The translations under genes were made by a program, and so were the position numbers. Positions 15,852-24,003 of a stretch of DNA of 64,000 nt are shown piece after piece. Source of the DNA: CAYSGL01 sp964520985. Its GTDB lineage: Bacteria > Pseudomonadota > Alphaproteobacteria > Micavibrionales > Micavibrionaceae. The notes beneath the pieces are model-generated. The model had not been told where the DNA came from. It worked only from the letters and a program-made list of their open reading frames with translations, and did not search any database. The stretch spans positions 186,001 through 250,000 of the forward strand of contig CAZFPB010000002.1 of NCBI GenBank assembly GCA_964520985.1. The letters run 5' to 3'. Numbering within the stretch: position 1 is the first letter of the stretch; each line of letters begins with the position of its first letter.

Positions 15852-16085
15852 ATGTCTAAATATCAAATCAATGACGAAGAACAACAAAATATTAACAACT
15901 GGTTTGTGTATCATGCACCTAAGAGTGATCAACTTAATCGTTATCAAGAACTGCGTGACGCAGGTAAACAACTTGCAGAAACTATTCTGAAAAACTGCCC
16001 GCCAAGTCCTGATCGTACTGTAGCTATTCGTAAGATTCGTGAAGCGATCATGGTTGCAAATGCTTCTATTGCTTGCTACGAATAA
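15852..16085 (+). CDS. Acb2/Tad1-like anti-defence protein
   Basis: 77 residues, ribosome binding site AAGGAAA. Layout YHAPKSDQLNRYQELRDAG, ILKNCPPSPDRT, IRKIREAIMVANASIACYE matches the small helical-hairpin family that includes phage Acb2 (anti-CBASS) and Tad1 (anti-Thoeris). These hexameric proteins sequester cyclic nucleotide or cyclic ADP-ribose signals. Ligand preference cannot be read by eye. It lies in an operon with DNA-modification and nucleotide-metabolism genes. Confidence 0.65.
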   Translation: MSKYQINDEEQQNINNWFVYHAPKSDQLNRYQELRDAGKQLAETILKNCPPSPDRTVAIRKIREAIMVANASIACYE

Positions 16086-16094
16086 GGAACTGTG

Positions 16095-16412
16095 ATGGCA
16101 AATGTATTAACTATGGAACGTGTTTTCGAGTTAATCCGTGAAGAGCGTGCTTATCAAGATAGCAAGTATGGTGTTGATAAAGAGCAATCGCTTGCTGGTT
16201 TTATTGCTGTTCTTCGTGCTGAACTTGTTGAAGCGGAAGAAGGATGGATTAAAAACAAAGTGGGGAGAAATTCCCCACTTCACGAGATTTTACAAGTTGC
16301 AGCAACTGCTGTTGCATGTCTTGAAAAATATGGAGCTACAGGTACAACGATTTCAACAGATGATCGTCAACCTTCATGGCCTTACGAAATTCTAAATCAA
16401 GATACTCCATGA
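16095..16412 (+). CDS. MazG-like all-alpha NTP pyrophosphohydrolase-like protein
   Basis: 105 residues from ATG 16095 (AAGGA 6 nt upstream; GTG 16092 is the alternative). EERAYQDSKYG, LRAELVEAEEGW and HEILQVAATAVACLEKYG give the alternating Glu-rich helices of small MazG-like phage proteins. Catalytic acidic residues E-x-x-E are partly visible. Activity is inferred. Confidence 0.5.
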   Translation: MANVLTMERVFELIREERAYQDSKYGVDKEQSLAGFIAVLRAELVEAEEGWIKNKVGRNSPLHEILQVAATAVACLEKYGATGTTISTDDRQPSWPYEILNQDTP

Positions 16413-16576
16413 GTAAATTACACGCTGAGTTGGTTTGGTTGCAAAATTATGAATTTTCGTTACTAACACAAGTTCGAATCGGTACATTATTCAAACAAGT
16501 GAAACGTAAATTCGAACTTGAATTAGACAACTCAGTTAAATTGAAATGGGTAAAAATAGATGGACTCAACGATTGA
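16409..16576 (+). CDS. Short ELxWL paralog 1
   Basis: 55 residues from ATG 16409 (ATGA overlap with the previous stop). N-terminus KLHAELVWLQNYEFS shares the E-L-x-W-(L/V)-x-x-(Y/R)-(E/D) motif with three other small genes downstream. Function unknown. Confidence 0.7.
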   Translation: MSKLHAELVWLQNYEFSLLTQVRIGTLFKQVKRKFELELDNSVKLKWVKIDGLND

Positions 16577-16757
16577 AACTTTGGCTGATGCCTTAACATA
16601 TCTCAAGCAACATCATGAACAACAGATGACGGAAGCAATTGCAACTGCTATTAAAGATGAAATAGATAGAGAACTGTTGAGAACACTAGTTGGAAAAGCC
16701 AATGATGCACAAACGCGTACAACTGTGAGTCAGATATTGAATGACATCATTGAATGA
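16560..16757 (+). CDS. Small helical protein
   Basis: 65 residues, almost entirely predicted helix (DALTYLKQHHEQQMTEAIATA). Overlaps both neighbours by about 17 nt. Function unknown; lacks the ELxWL motif of its neighbours. Confidence 0.7.
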   Translation: MDSTIETLADALTYLKQHHEQQMTEAIATAIKDEIDRELLRTLVGKANDAQTRTTVSQILNDIIE

Positions 16758-16956
16758 AGAATTGAGATGGGTACAATCGTACGATCTAAGAAAAACCATG
16801 GTAGATTTGTTTGGCGAAAAGTTTGATCAAATTACGCACGTATCATATGATGAAGATCAAGAGTGGATTAATGTTATGATTAAGCCTATCACGCCCGTCA
16901 GTCACATTATAATAAAAACCATAATATCTGGTGAGTCTAATGACATCAATCTTTAA
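16741..16956 (+). CDS. Short ELxWL paralog 2
   Basis: 71 residues; N-terminus SLNEELRWVQSYDLR. The C-terminal half has short strands (ITHVSYDEDQEWINVMI). Function unknown. Confidence 0.7.
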   Translation: MTSLNEELRWVQSYDLRKTMVDLFGEKFDQITHVSYDEDQEWINVMIKPITPVSHIIIKTIISGESNDINL

Positions 16957-17131
16957 TGAGCTTGAATGGTTAGCAATATATGAGACGGGTAATAAGTCTT
17001 ACCACCAACTAGCAACAGAATGTATTGAAACCATTGTTGAAATGCGTGAATTAGTAACTGAACTAGAATCGTTGTTGGAAGAAATTACACCGACCTTAGC
17101 TGCCATGGAACAATGGAGATTTGATATATGA
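16940..17131 (+). CDS. Short ELxWL paralog 3
   Basis: 63 residues from ATG 16940, with GGTGAG as ribosome binding site; GTG 16931 is possible. N-terminus SIFNELEWLAIYETG, C-terminus acidic coiled-coil-like. Confidence 0.65.
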   Translation: MTSIFNELEWLAIYETGNKSYHQLATECIETIVEMRELVTELESLLEEITPTLAAMEQWRFDI

Positions 17132-17376
17132 GTACAATGGATGACGAATTAAAATGGTTAAATAACCGTGAATTCGAACAAAATTTAAAAAAGATACTGG
17201 AAACTGTACCGAATATAAAAATTGGCACATATAATCCATACCGATCGCAATTCATGTTAGATTACATTGAACCACCAAAAAATCAAAATCAAATGAATAC
17301 ACAATTGATTACATATACACATAAAATAAGAATAAATAAGGAACCATATGTTTATTTCCCCAAAGACTGCAATTGA
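17128..17376 (+). CDS. Short ELxWL paralog 4
   Basis: 82 residues, ATGA overlap with paralog 3. N-terminus TMDDELKWLNNREFE. The rest is not similar to the others. Its last 29 nt overlap the next gene. Confidence 0.65.
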   Translation: MSTMDDELKWLNNREFEQNLKKILETVPNIKIGTYNPYRSQFMLDYIEPPKNQNQMNTQLITYTHKIRINKEPYVYFPKDCN

Positions 17377-17902
17377 AAATGGATGGATTACTCATCCAAA
17401 ATGTAATTCAATCCAAGACTGGACAGATAATAAGTTTATAAGTCCAAATGCAATCGACTTCACTGCTGATGTATTGCATCGAGTAGTACATACAGATGTT
17501 GCTATCCTATCTGAAAAACGCAAAACGATGCGGTTACATTCCGAAGTTGAAATGATGATTGAAAAACGACCTAATGGAGAAAAATATTGGGTTATCGGTG
17601 CAGACACTGTACACGATTTCACATCAGACATGTATGTCAAAGTTCCAAATGGCGTTGCTTGTTTGTTGATAGCTCGATCGACGTTGACACGTAACGGTGT
17701 GTTCATAACTTCTGGATTGTATGATCAAGGATTTGAAGGGCACATTGGTGGCACTATATATACGCCAGGTGGATCATTATGGCTTGCGCAGAATACACGA
17801 ATTGGTCAAATTATCTTCGTAGCATCTGAGGATAGTGGTGTGTTGTATGCTGGCGGTTGGAATCATGCTACTGGAACACATTATACCGGTGAAAAACTAT
17901 AA
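17348..17902 (+). CDS. dCTP deaminase/dUTPase superfamily protein
   Basis: 184 residues, AAGGAAC before the ATG. Core VACLLIARSTLTRNGVFITSGLYDQGFEGHIGG matches the Dcd fold (A-R-S-(S/T)-L and a D-x-G-(F/W)-x-G turn). The glutamate used for deamination in bacterial Dcd, eight residues after the turn's Asp-Gln, appears to be Thr here, whereas the Asp of the turn, used by dUTPases, is kept. A dUTPase role is therefore more likely. It would keep uracil out of phage DNA. Confidence 0.7.
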   Translation: MFISPKTAIENGWITHPKCNSIQDWTDNKFISPNAIDFTADVLHRVVHTDVAILSEKRKTMRLHSEVEMMIEKRPNGEKYWVIGADTVHDFTSDMYVKVPNGVACLLIARSTLTRNGVFITSGLYDQGFEGHIGGTIYTPGGSLWLAQNTRIGQIIFVASEDSGVLYAGGWNHATGTHYTGEKL

Positions 17903-17915
17903 TTAGGAGAAAACC

Positions 17916-18155
17916 ATGGACAAACAAGTTATGATTAGTGCAAGTTTGTTAGGATTGATGATGGACTTGTTAGTTCGTCATTCTCAATTCAATCCAGCAA
18001 AAACAGAAGAAGAACAAGATCTGCAACGTGCAACTAGTATTGCAATTTCAAAAGCAGAAGCTTCATTGACACAAGGTGTTGCCAATCCACGTTCATTCTC
18101 TGGTAGTGAAATTGGATCTTCATCTATAGATCCAACTAAAAGTAACTATCTGTGA
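17916..18155 (+). CDS. Small protein, unknown function
   Basis: 79 residues with an N-terminal helix (MISASLLGLMMDLLVRH), an acidic linker and a Ser-rich tail. Good site TTAGGAGAAAA. Function unknown. Confidence 0.75.
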   Translation: MDKQVMISASLLGLMMDLLVRHSQFNPAKTEEEQDLQRATSIAISKAEASLTQGVANPRSFSGSEIGSSSIDPTKSNYL

Positions 18156-18162
18156 GGTAATG

Positions 18163-18786
18163 ATGGGCAAGCCTCGCGGATATTCACAATACATGTTGGT
18201 TGCGGATTGCGAAACGACTGGGATTGCATATGGATGTGATGATCCTAGCTTTGATCCGTCAACCAATCAGTACTATCAATCAGTTTCTTGGGGGTTGATT
18301 GTAGCTGAAACAGAAACCTTTGAACCAATTGATCAGTTGTACGTTGAAATCAAATGGGATGGAAAAAGCGTATGGGATAAAGAAGCTGAACAAGTTCATG
18401 GATTAACTAAGAACTACCTTGACTTCTATGGTATCAATTCGCAGGAAGCCGTAATTGAAATTGGTAATCTAGTTTACAAATATTGGGGAGCCGATAAACC
18501 AATAATGTTGCTTGGTCATAACGTAGTATCGTTTGACAAACCTTTCTTGCAACGTTTAATGCGTAGTGAAGGGATTGATCTTCGATTTGGCAATCGTCAC
18601 ATTGATACATGTTCAATCGGTCTGGCAACGTTTGGTACATACAATTCCGACGACCTGTTTGAAGCAGCAGGACTTCCAAAACGTGATCCGTCACACCATA
18701 ACGCATTGGAAGATGCTAATTATTCATTATCGGCTGCGCGAACGGTAAAACAGTTATGGCAAGGATTGGTGGCTCCAGAACTATGA
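18163..18786 (+). CDS. DEDDh 3'-5' exonuclease (DnaQ-like)
   Basis: 207 residues; ATG 18163 preferred over ATG 18160 for spacing to GAGG. Exo I: VADCETTGI; Exo II: LLGHNVVSFDKPFL; Exo III: HHNALEDANYS with the His of the DEDDh class. Removes nucleotides from 3' ends; stand-alone phage versions are common. ATGA overlap with the next gene. Confidence 0.85.
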   Translation: MGKPRGYSQYMLVADCETTGIAYGCDDPSFDPSTNQYYQSVSWGLIVAETETFEPIDQLYVEIKWDGKSVWDKEAEQVHGLTKNYLDFYGINSQEAVIEIGNLVYKYWGADKPIMLLGHNVVSFDKPFLQRLMRSEGIDLRFGNRHIDTCSIGLATFGTYNSDDLFEAAGLPKRDPSHHNALEDANYSLSAARTVKQLWQGLVAPEL

Positions 18787-19244
18787 ACTACTTTGAACCA
18801 ACATACAAAGAAATTCATCAAGCATGTTTAGACATGGCAAATGAAATCGAACAACGCAATCTTGATTTGGATTATGTTGTTGCATTATGTCGAGGTGGCG
18901 CCATTCCTGGCGTTATCTTGTCACACATGCTCAATCTTCCATTAATCATGCTTGATTATTCATCCACTGACGGAAAAGGTGATGATAAAAATCATAGCAA
19001 TGACTTAATTGATATTGCAAGTGGTTCGTCGTTTTTGTTAGTTGACGATATTGCTGATTCGGGAAAAACGATCAAAGAAATTACCGAACATTATGGTAAT
19101 CCAGCTTGGGGTTGTCAGATTTATACTGCAGTGTTGTATTATAAATCTCCAAGCGAGATTGTTCGTCCCCATTTTGTTTGGCGCAATATAACACCATCTA
19201 GTCCATGGGTTGTATTTCCTTGGGAGATTACAATTGGGTTATAA
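18783..19244 (+). CDS. Purine-type phosphoribosyltransferase
   Basis: 153 residues from ATG 18783. PRTase signature FLLVDDIADSGKTI (PRPP loop) plus an early VVALCRGGAIPGV and late FVWRNITPSSPWVVFPWE, resembling Gpt/hypoxanthine-type enzymes that convert a base and PRPP to a nucleotide. In this window it could salvage purines or handle a modified base; substrate unknown. Confidence 0.75.
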   Translation: MNYFEPTYKEIHQACLDMANEIEQRNLDLDYVVALCRGGAIPGVILSHMLNLPLIMLDYSSTDGKGDDKNHSNDLIDIASGSSFLLVDDIADSGKTIKEITEHYGNPAWGCQIYTAVLYYKSPSEIVRPHFVWRNITPSSPWVVFPWEITIGL

Positions 19245-19449
19245 TATCGTTGATGCTGCTAAAGACCTTATCACTACTGGTAAAGTCGAAATAGCGGATG
19301 ATGAAACAATTCTCGAACGAATTAACACATGTGGGTCGTGTGAAATCCGTAATGCATTAACTAACATTTGTACTGCATGTGGATGTTTCATTCCAGCGAA
19401 AGCTAGATTGAAAAAATCAGAATGTCCGTTAGACTTGTGGGAAAAATAG
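19234..19449 (+). CDS. Small zinc-ribbon protein
   Basis: About 71 residues if started at TTG 19234, which has GGGAG 8 nt upstream and overlaps the PRTase end. Cysteines in CGSC...CTACGCF...C form a likely four-Cys zinc site; ending KSECPLDLW is typical of small phage zinc proteins. Stop is TAG. Function unknown. Confidence 0.65.
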   Translation: MGYNIVDAAKDLITTGKVEIADDETILERINTCGSCEIRNALTNICTACGCFIPAKARLKKSECPLDLWEK

Positions 19450-19467
19450 ACTGGCAGTGCCAGTCTA
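19448..19467. terminator. Terminator-like hairpin between convergent genes
   Basis: Near-perfect palindrome AGACTGGCAGTGCCAGTCT right after the TAG; weak T content on both sides. Confidence 0.5.
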
Positions 19468-20094
19468 TTAACTGATATCCTTAATAGGATTGATTTCGCA
19501 AGTGAATCCTTTATATTTTCTGAAATCGTTTTCTCCAGAATAATCTACAGAATTGTCACCCAGTTTAAATTTGAATCCGAATTGCAACACCAAAGCGCGA
19601 TTGCTTTGTCCCCAACGATATACTACATAAAAGTGATAGAAACTACGTTTTGGAGTTGTGGCTTTTAATAATTGCCATCCAGTACTATTGAAATCATCAC
19701 GAACATAATCTTGTCCATATAACTTTTCTATAGAAGTCGCTGTAGAAATATCACACGTTAGTTTGAACCGTTTGAAATTATTAGCTGGATTGCGAATAGC
19801 CGCCCACCACCACATCGCTAGATACTTATTCCAGTTTCGCGATTTGTTCGCCCAATATCCACGCGTATCGCCTACTAATCCATCAATAGGATTGTCCCAG
19901 AGACTTAACCATGACGGTAAACGAACTAACACCCAAGAACCATGTTGTGGGTACTGAGTGAATGGAATAGCTGGACCAGACGTTTTACGAAATGGAATTC
20001 CCACTGCTACTGCAAACAATCCAATAATCATCATTGGTAATTGAATAACTGTGCATATTAGAATTTGAATTGCTGCTTTCAAAATGTTTTTCAT
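19468..20094 (-). CDS. Membrane-anchored phage protein
   Basis: 208 residues. N-terminal hydrophobic segment (about 5-33), then LPSWLSLWDNPIDGLVGDTRGYW, a motif I recall from phage proteins of unknown function; no other domain recognised. Aromatic-rich (MWWWAAI). Third gene of the leftward tail-fibre block, so possibly linked to adsorption or late functions. Confidence 0.7.
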   Translation of the reverse strand: MKNILKAAIQILICTVIQLPMMIIGLFAVAVGIPFRKTSGPAIPFTQYPQHGSWVLVRLPSWLSLWDNPIDGLVGDTRGYWANKSRNWNKYLAMWWWAAIRNPANNFKRFKLTCDISTATSIEKLYGQDYVRDDFNSTGWQLLKATTPKRSFYHFYVVYRWGQSNRALVLQFGFKFKLGDNSVDYSGENDFRKYKGFTCEINPIKDIS

Positions 20095-20103
20095 GATGTT
20101 CCC

Positions 20104-20733
20104 TTATTTTAATAACTGTAATTGATGTTGTAGTTCGTCATTAAAGTCAAACGTTTTAAAAATGTTATACCGTTCAAGGTCGGATGTAGCATTTTTCATT
20201 TTTCGTTTAATGCTTGTTCTTACTGCAGCCGCCGCGATTAAATGTTCCTGACTTTTAATCTTAGCATTAAGTACTACTTGAGCAGCTTCAATTAATGTTA
20301 ATCCATTAATGGCAACTTCTGTCGCCGCTAACATTGGAAAATCTGTAATGATCGCTGTATTTGGATTAGCAATAACTCGTAATGCTTCTTCTAATTTTTG
20401 TTGGTATTCTAATATTTGTCCAGGCGATGATGTGATTTCTTTTTCGCGAAGATGTTCAATTTGACGTTCAATTTGAATATCAATCAATTCAAGTGCTTTA
20501 GGGGATAAAGTAGCAACATATTCATCAAGTACAGCAGTTGGAGATATTCTTCTAAAATGCTGCAAGTAGAAATATTGTTCATCCTCGATTTTATCACGTC
20601 GTTGCATATATGGAACTGCATTGTTAGGCAATGTTGTTCCGCCACCTGGCTGTACACTTTGTCCATCCCAATATACTAACTGTTGTACTTCATCATTGTC
20701 GACGATTGCATATGTTCCAATATCATGTTTCAT
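20104..20733 (-). CDS. Probable tail-fibre associated protein
   Basis: 209 residues. N-terminal VDNDEVQQLVYWDGQSVQPGG resembles fibre-assembly proteins; the rest is helical. Starts in an ATGA overlap with the fibre gene, the usual place of a fibre chaperone. No direct family match seen, so the role is from context. Confidence 0.5.
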   Translation of the reverse strand: MKHDIGTYAIVDNDEVQQLVYWDGQSVQPGGGTTLPNNAVPYMQRRDKIEDEQYFYLQHFRRISPTAVLDEYVATLSPKALELIDIQIERQIEHLREKEITSSPGQILEYQQKLEEALRVIANPNTAIITDFPMLAATEVAINGLTLIEAAQVVLNAKIKSQEHLIAAAAVRTSIKRKMKNATSDLERYNIFKTFDFNDELQHQLQLLK

Positions 20734-22085
20734 AATACATACCCTATAAGTTCAACTGTTGCCGAATCAAAACTGCCAGTAAAGCTAGAATTACCAACAT
20801 ACAGATCAAACACTTGTCCAGGAGCCAATTGACACAGTACTTGAGCTGCACTTGAGTTAGCGTCTCTCGATCCCCACGATCCGCCTTGATCCGCTGTATA
20901 TCGTGGCCAGCCAGCGCTTCCACGCATCCAAATGTAACAAACTACATCTCCACCATCCGGTTGTGTTACCACATACGTTGTTTGCAATATTGCGTACTTA
21001 GCATTTACAGAACCAATATATGGTGTTATGTTAAATGTTGTCCAGTTAAGACCGTGAGCAAATCCCGGACTGCTCCAAAGCATGACAGGACTAATGAAAA
21101 TTGGAGCTGATGATGATGTTGCAATAGCACTATCAACATATTGTTTCGTTGCAGCATGCAATGGGTTAACAGGGTTTGCAGCTAACGTTAAATATCCGGT
21201 CATTGAATCGCCAGCTCTACTAACTTTATTCGCATTTACTACGTTAATAGTGCTATTAACAGCAGCAATTTGTCCGTCAACGTATGCTTTGTTAGTTAAA
21301 TGAGCAGGTACAGTAGGAGCAAGTGGTGACGATACAGTTTGATAAAACGTAGCAGCACCCGTACTTCTTATTATTGTAAATGGTACATCTATAGTAACGC
21401 CGGCATCGTTAACACGTCCTATTCCAAAATTACTTCCAGTGTTGCCACCTGATTCAACATCAGACATTGCGCCTACAGACCATCGAGATACGTTATTAGT
21501 TGTAAACGTTAATGGTCTATTAGTTCCGTTAGCGCCGTTTACAGTCAATCTAGGAGCAACTAACGGACCAGTCATCGTGTCACCAGCTTTCAATACAAAA
21601 CGGGCATCTGATTGAGCTTTAGTGTAATAGTTTGTACCGACTAAAGCAGACGTAGTTAAATCTTGCCATACAGTTCCATCCCAATATGAGAACAGACCAG
21701 TAGTTGTGTTATAGTACATATCACCTACTGCGTCAGCAGGTGCTACTGGAGCACTCGAACCAAAACGTGTAGCAATTAATGATGCCCATCCAGGGTATAC
21801 AGGATCGCTACTAAACTTCTCGTCATATACACGAAGTCTCGACTGACCTTTGTTAAACCATAATTGACCGTTGATCGGTAACGATGGTGGAACGTTTCGA
21901 CTAAAATTTTCCAACATGTTAAGAATGTTTTGGTCCATGAATTGACCATAGTCAATTTTACCAGCACCTGGAAGAAGTATAGAAGTCGAATTGTCGACTT
22001 GCCCTGGCTGAATAATGATTTGATGACCTGGATTCTCAGCAGCATCCGAAAATAAAACGTGGTAAATTGATGGTGTGATGGCCAT
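20730..22085 (-). CDS. Tail fibre-like structural protein
   Basis: 451 residues. N-terminal region with PGQVDNSTSILLPGAGK and LPINGQLWFNKGQSRLRVYD, as in phage fibre or collar proteins. Repeated fibre elements follow: DTMTGPLVAP, LTNKAYVDGQI, DSMTGYLTLA and ATKQYVDSAI. The C-terminal 110 residues form a distinct beta-rich tip. Likely trimeric and host-binding. Ribosome binding site TTGGAGAA; a late-promoter box is 27 bp upstream. Confidence 0.8.
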   Translation of the reverse strand: MAITPSIYHVLFSDAAENPGHQIIIQPGQVDNSTSILLPGAGKIDYGQFMDQNILNMLENFSRNVPPSLPINGQLWFNKGQSRLRVYDEKFSSDPVYPGWASLIATRFGSSAPVAPADAVGDMYYNTTTGLFSYWDGTVWQDLTTSALVGTNYYTKAQSDARFVLKAGDTMTGPLVAPRLTVNGANGTNRPLTFTTNNVSRWSVGAMSDVESGGNTGSNFGIGRVNDAGVTIDVPFTIIRSTGAATFYQTVSSPLAPTVPAHLTNKAYVDGQIAAVNSTINVVNANKVSRAGDSMTGYLTLAANPVNPLHAATKQYVDSAIATSSSAPIFISPVMLWSSPGFAHGLNWTTFNITPYIGSVNAKYAILQTTYVVTQPDGGDVVCYIWMRGSAGWPRYTADQGGSWGSRDANSSAAQVLCQLAPGQVFDLYVGNSSFTGSFDSATVELIGYVL

Positions 22086-22111
22086 AAATATTTTTTCTCC
22101 AAATTATTACT

Positions 22112-22119
22112 TATTTATC
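22112..22119 (-). promoter_or_regulatory. T4-type late promoter box
   Basis: GATAAATA on the minus strand, one mismatch to TATAAATA, 27 bp before the fibre gene start. Confidence 0.45.
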
Positions 22120-22155
22120 TAGTAATGCTGCCTCGATTTGATCAAACAGCATCCG

Positions 22156-22175
22156 GGTCATAATTTGTTATGACC
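22156..22175. promoter_or_regulatory. Inverted repeat between divergent genes
   Basis: Perfect 8-bp arms GGTCATAA/TTATGACC separated by TTTG. No T-run; candidate operator or leader hairpin. Confidence 0.45.
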
Positions 22176-22197
22176 TGCGTTGATTTGGAGTAACTAC

Positions 22198-22227
22198 ATG
22201 TCGTACTGTTATCTTTTTACCCAATAA
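22198..22227 (+). CDS. Putative 9-residue leader peptide
   Basis: ATG with TTGGAG 7 nt upstream encodes MSYCYLFTQ and TAA, 20 bp before the next gene's start. Aromatic-rich; could be an attenuating leader or chance. Confidence 0.3.
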   Translation: MSYCYLFTQ

Positions 22228-22247
22228 ATGTGACACGGGAGATCGCA

Positions 22248-22565
22248 ATGGGTCAAGATTTATCAGCCATCGACTTACAAAACTTACCACCTGAAACAGC
22301 GACAAAAAGAACGAAAGTGACCAAGAAAAGAGGCCGTAAAGGAAATAAAATCGTAACGGCTCTTAATGCCATACCAGAAATTCCTGTCGACTTTGATGAT
22401 TTTGTTGCTCAACATAAAGTGTCAGTTAATGTAATGAAACAACCGACTCGTTGGATCCATAAAATGGATGCCAAGGATGCTGAACGTATTGGTAAAGTTC
22501 ACATCCAAAAAGATAAAACCACTGGCAAAACAATGATCTGGCGTAGTAAGTCTGTAACAGCTTAA
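22248..22565 (+). CDS. Small basic protein, unknown function
   Basis: 105 residues from ATG 22248 (GGGAGAT upstream). N-terminal third carries TKRTKVTKKRGRKGNK, a lysine-rich tract suggesting nucleic-acid contact; the C-terminal part is a compact KDAERIGKVHIQKDKTTGK. Directly upstream of queE. Confidence 0.75.
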   Translation: MGQDLSAIDLQNLPPETATKRTKVTKKRGRKGNKIVTALNAIPEIPVDFDDFVAQHKVSVNVMKQPTRWIHKMDAKDAERIGKVHIQKDKTTGKTMIWRSKSVTA

Positions 22566-22602
22566 CTATAATTACATACTAACAATAATAAAGGATAACA
22601 AC

Positions 22603-23496
22603 ATGTCTAAATTTAAATGGGTGGAAACATTTCTTTCTGCTGAAGGTGAGGCCCAATATACTGGAAAAAATACAGTATACGTTCGCTTAACCAACTGCAA
22701 CTTCAGTTGTAACGGATTCAACAATAAAGAAAATCTGATTGCAACTGATATTGACGTGTTAGGATTTAATCCTAGCGAATACGAAAACATCTATCACATG
22801 CCAGCAATTACTCGTGGATGTGATTCTGCATATGCATGGGATCCAAAGTTCTCACATATGTGGAAATCTGGCAATGAAGATGAACTTGCTCGTGAATTAG
22901 TTGACTTGATTCCTCACAAAAAATGGATCCATCCATACACTGGAATGGATTATGCGTTAAGTATTACTGGGGGTGAACCAAGCCTTCATGCAAAACAACT
23001 ACCAGCATTACTTCATCATCCGCTGCTTGATGACTGTCTGCATGTCATCTTTGAAACTAACTGTTCAGTTCCATTGACCATTAATTTCATTTCACAAATC
23101 AATGCATGGCTGTGCAAGAATCCACGTCGTCGTTGGACATGGTCTAATAGTCCAAAACTGTCGTCGAGTGGTGAGCCTCGTGATAAAGCGATTCGTCCTG
23201 ACATCGCATTGCGACAAGCAATGACTGCTGGTAAAACAGGTTTGAACCAAGTGGATCAATACTTTAAATTTGTTGTACATGATGAAGCGGACGTTGATGA
23301 AGTAGAATCTGTGATGCAACAATATTATGCGGCAGGTGTAAATCGACTGGCCCCTGTATGGTTGATGCCTGCAAGTTGCACACACGAACAACAGCAACAA
23401 ATTGCTCAGAACATTGCAACTTTATGCATGGAACGTGGTTACTTGTTCTCATATCGTTTGCAAAATGCGTTATGGGAAAATGCTGTTGGTCGTTAA
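22603..23496 (+). CDS. queE: QueE-like radical SAM 7-carboxy-7-deazaguanine synthase
   Basis: 297 residues. N-terminal WVETFLSAEGEAQYTGK and the YVRLTNCNFSCNGF block correspond to QueE; SITGGEPSLH is the radical SAM GGEP motif; FETNCSV and WSNSPKLSSSGEP follow as in QueE. QueE converts carboxytetrahydropterin to CDG, precursor of preQ0. Odd point: after Cys32 and Cys36 the expected third cluster cysteine at position 39 is Phe; the next candidate is Cys73 in RGCDSAYAW, giving a split cluster motif that I believe recurs in phage QueE-like proteins. Confidence 0.75.
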   Translation: MSKFKWVETFLSAEGEAQYTGKNTVYVRLTNCNFSCNGFNNKENLIATDIDVLGFNPSEYENIYHMPAITRGCDSAYAWDPKFSHMWKSGNEDELARELVDLIPHKKWIHPYTGMDYALSITGGEPSLHAKQLPALLHHPLLDDCLHVIFETNCSVPLTINFISQINAWLCKNPRRRWTWSNSPKLSSSGEPRDKAIRPDIALRQAMTAGKTGLNQVDQYFKFVVHDEADVDEVESVMQQYYAAGVNRLAPVWLMPASCTHEQQQQIAQNIATLCMERGYLFSYRLQNALWENAVGR

Positions 23497-23508
23497 TAAA
23501 TGATATTA

Positions 23509-23532
23509 AAGAGGGAGAAAAACCTCCCTCTT
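23509..23532 (+). terminator. Terminator-like hairpin
   Basis: GAGGGAG-AAAAA-CCTCCCTC after queE, followed by TTGT only, so probably partial termination or an RNA-processing hairpin. Confidence 0.55.
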
Positions 23533-23555
23533 GTACTAATAAGGAAAAGAACCAA

Positions 23556-23990
23556 ATGACATACTATAATGATAAACCAATTTATAGAGCTGCCATGGTT
23601 CCGTATGTTGTTGAAGATGGACAAATCTGGATGTTATTTCAGAAACCAAGTGATCCAACTTATGGTGGTGACAGTTATCAGTTAGCAAAAGGTAAAGTTG
23701 AAGAAGGTGAAACTGCTGAGGAAGCAGCAGTACGTGAAGCACAAGAAGAAGTAGGGTTATTTCGTGGAAACGTTGTCAAGGGACCTGAACATGTTGGATT
23801 ATTTCTTGGGCGTACTGATGTATATGTGTGCAAAGTGAAAGATCGTGATCTATTTGGTTTGCCAAGTGACGAAACTGAAAGCACGAAATGGATGACGTTA
23901 GAAGATTTTCTCAATGAAGGTCGTTTGTTGCACAAACCAGTAGTTCAAGCATGCATACGAGCAATTGAACGGTTAGAAACTCAAGACTGA
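23556..23990 (+). CDS. Nudix hydrolase
   Basis: 144 residues from ATG 23556 (AAGGAAAAG upstream). Nudix box GKVEEGETAEEAAVREAQEE plus VG fits G-x5-E-x7-R-E-x2-E-E-x-G. Cleaves nucleoside diphosphate-X compounds; substrate unknown (oxidised nucleotides, ADP-ribose or RNA caps are options). Confidence 0.85.
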   Translation: MTYYNDKPIYRAAMVPYVVEDGQIWMLFQKPSDPTYGGDSYQLAKGKVEEGETAEEAAVREAQEEVGLFRGNVVKGPEHVGLFLGRTDVYVCKVKDRDLFGLPSDETESTKWMTLEDFLNEGRLLHKPVVQACIRAIERLETQD

Positions 23991-24003
23991 AAGAAGTGAT
24001 GGA

